A DNA stretch of 13,951 nt from Hyphomicrobiales bacterium (GTDB lineage Bacteria; Pseudomonadota; Alphaproteobacteria; Rhizobiales; JALURZ01): contig JALURZ010000084.1 in NCBI GenBank assembly GCA_027058735.1, positions 1 to 13,951 on the forward strand, written 5' to 3'. Under the pieces are notes generated by a model. The model was given only the letters and a program-made list of their open reading frames with translations. It had not been told where the DNA came from and made no database searches. The position numbers and the translations under genes are program-made. This document shows, one piece after another, positions 13,841 through 13,951 of the stretch (position 1 is its first letter; each line of letters starts with the position of its first letter).

Positions 13841-13951
13841 CTATTGGGACACAGGCACTTCGGGACCGCTTGTCGCAGGCGATGGTGGCAGTTGCGGCAA
13901 GACGCTGCCGGGGGCGCTTTCGCCAGGCGGCGCGGACGCGCCATCGAGGAT
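13841..13951 (-). CDS. secG: SecG preprotein translocase subunit, C-terminal tail (partial, 5' end outside window)
   Basis: The last 36 codons of a minus-strand gene that runs off the window, ending with TAG. The tail is rich in Pro, Ser and Gly and closes with TSGPEVPVSQ, resembling the low-complexity C-terminus of alphaproteobacterial SecG, which follows the two membrane helices. The two helices themselves are outside the window, so the call rests on this tail and on the recurrent secG-pyrG order. SecG is the accessory membrane subunit of the SecYEG export channel. The stop lies 84 bases before pyrG. A different Pro-rich C-terminus cannot be excluded. Confidence 0.7.
   Translation of the reverse strand: MLDGASAPPGESAPGSVLPQLPPSPATSGPEVPVSQ

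Noticed and set aside
13684..13944. 86-codon minus-strand frame overlapping the pyrG start and secG end
   Set aside because: It is out of frame with both pyrG and the SecG tail and reads as an Arg-rich shadow.

Overview
The window is a GC-rich stretch of ordinary chromosomal core genome from an alphaproteobacterium. The evidence is the gene order (secG-pyrG-...-kdsA-...-eno-ftsB-pdhA-pdhB-pdhC-lpdA-lipA-COQ10/RatA-like), a pyruvate dehydrogenase E1 split into alpha and beta subunits with a lipoyl domain fused to the beta subunit, and a dihydrolipoamide dehydrogenase without its own lipoyl domain. No insertion sequence, phage gene, CRISPR array, tRNA or rRNA was seen. The genus cannot be fixed from the sequence alone.

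Layout from left to right: the 3' end of a CinA-family gene (+) runs into the window and meets, tail to tail with a 12-base gap, a long minus-strand block. In transcription order (right to left) that block is: the 3' end of secG (cut by the window edge), pyrG, a VOC/glyoxalase-like gene and kdsA, the last three nearly gapless. Then comes an island holding queF on the plus strand with a strong rho-independent terminator. The minus strand resumes with eno and ftsB, then an intergenic region with a 17-base palindrome. After it lies the complete pyruvate dehydrogenase cluster pdhA-pdhB-pdhC, a small two-helix membrane protein gene, lpdA, a GlsB/YeaQ-type membrane protein gene, lipA and a COQ10/RatA-like START-domain gene.

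Functionally the block links the end of glycolysis (enolase) to acetyl-CoA formation (E1, E2, E3) and to the lipoate cofactor the complex needs (lipA). Alongside are CTP synthesis (pyrG), Kdo for lipopolysaccharide (kdsA), cell division (ftsB), protein export (secG) and queuosine tRNA modification (queF). The COQ10/RatA-like protein suggests a link to ubiquinone.

No clearly new multi-gene system is visible. The points most worth checking are the uncharacterised small membrane protein translated between E2 and E3, an Asp-to-Glu change in the thiamine diphosphate motif of E1 alpha, the VOC protein embedded between pyrG and kdsA, the palindrome ahead of the pdh operon, and metal-site residues that place KdsA in the metal-dependent class.
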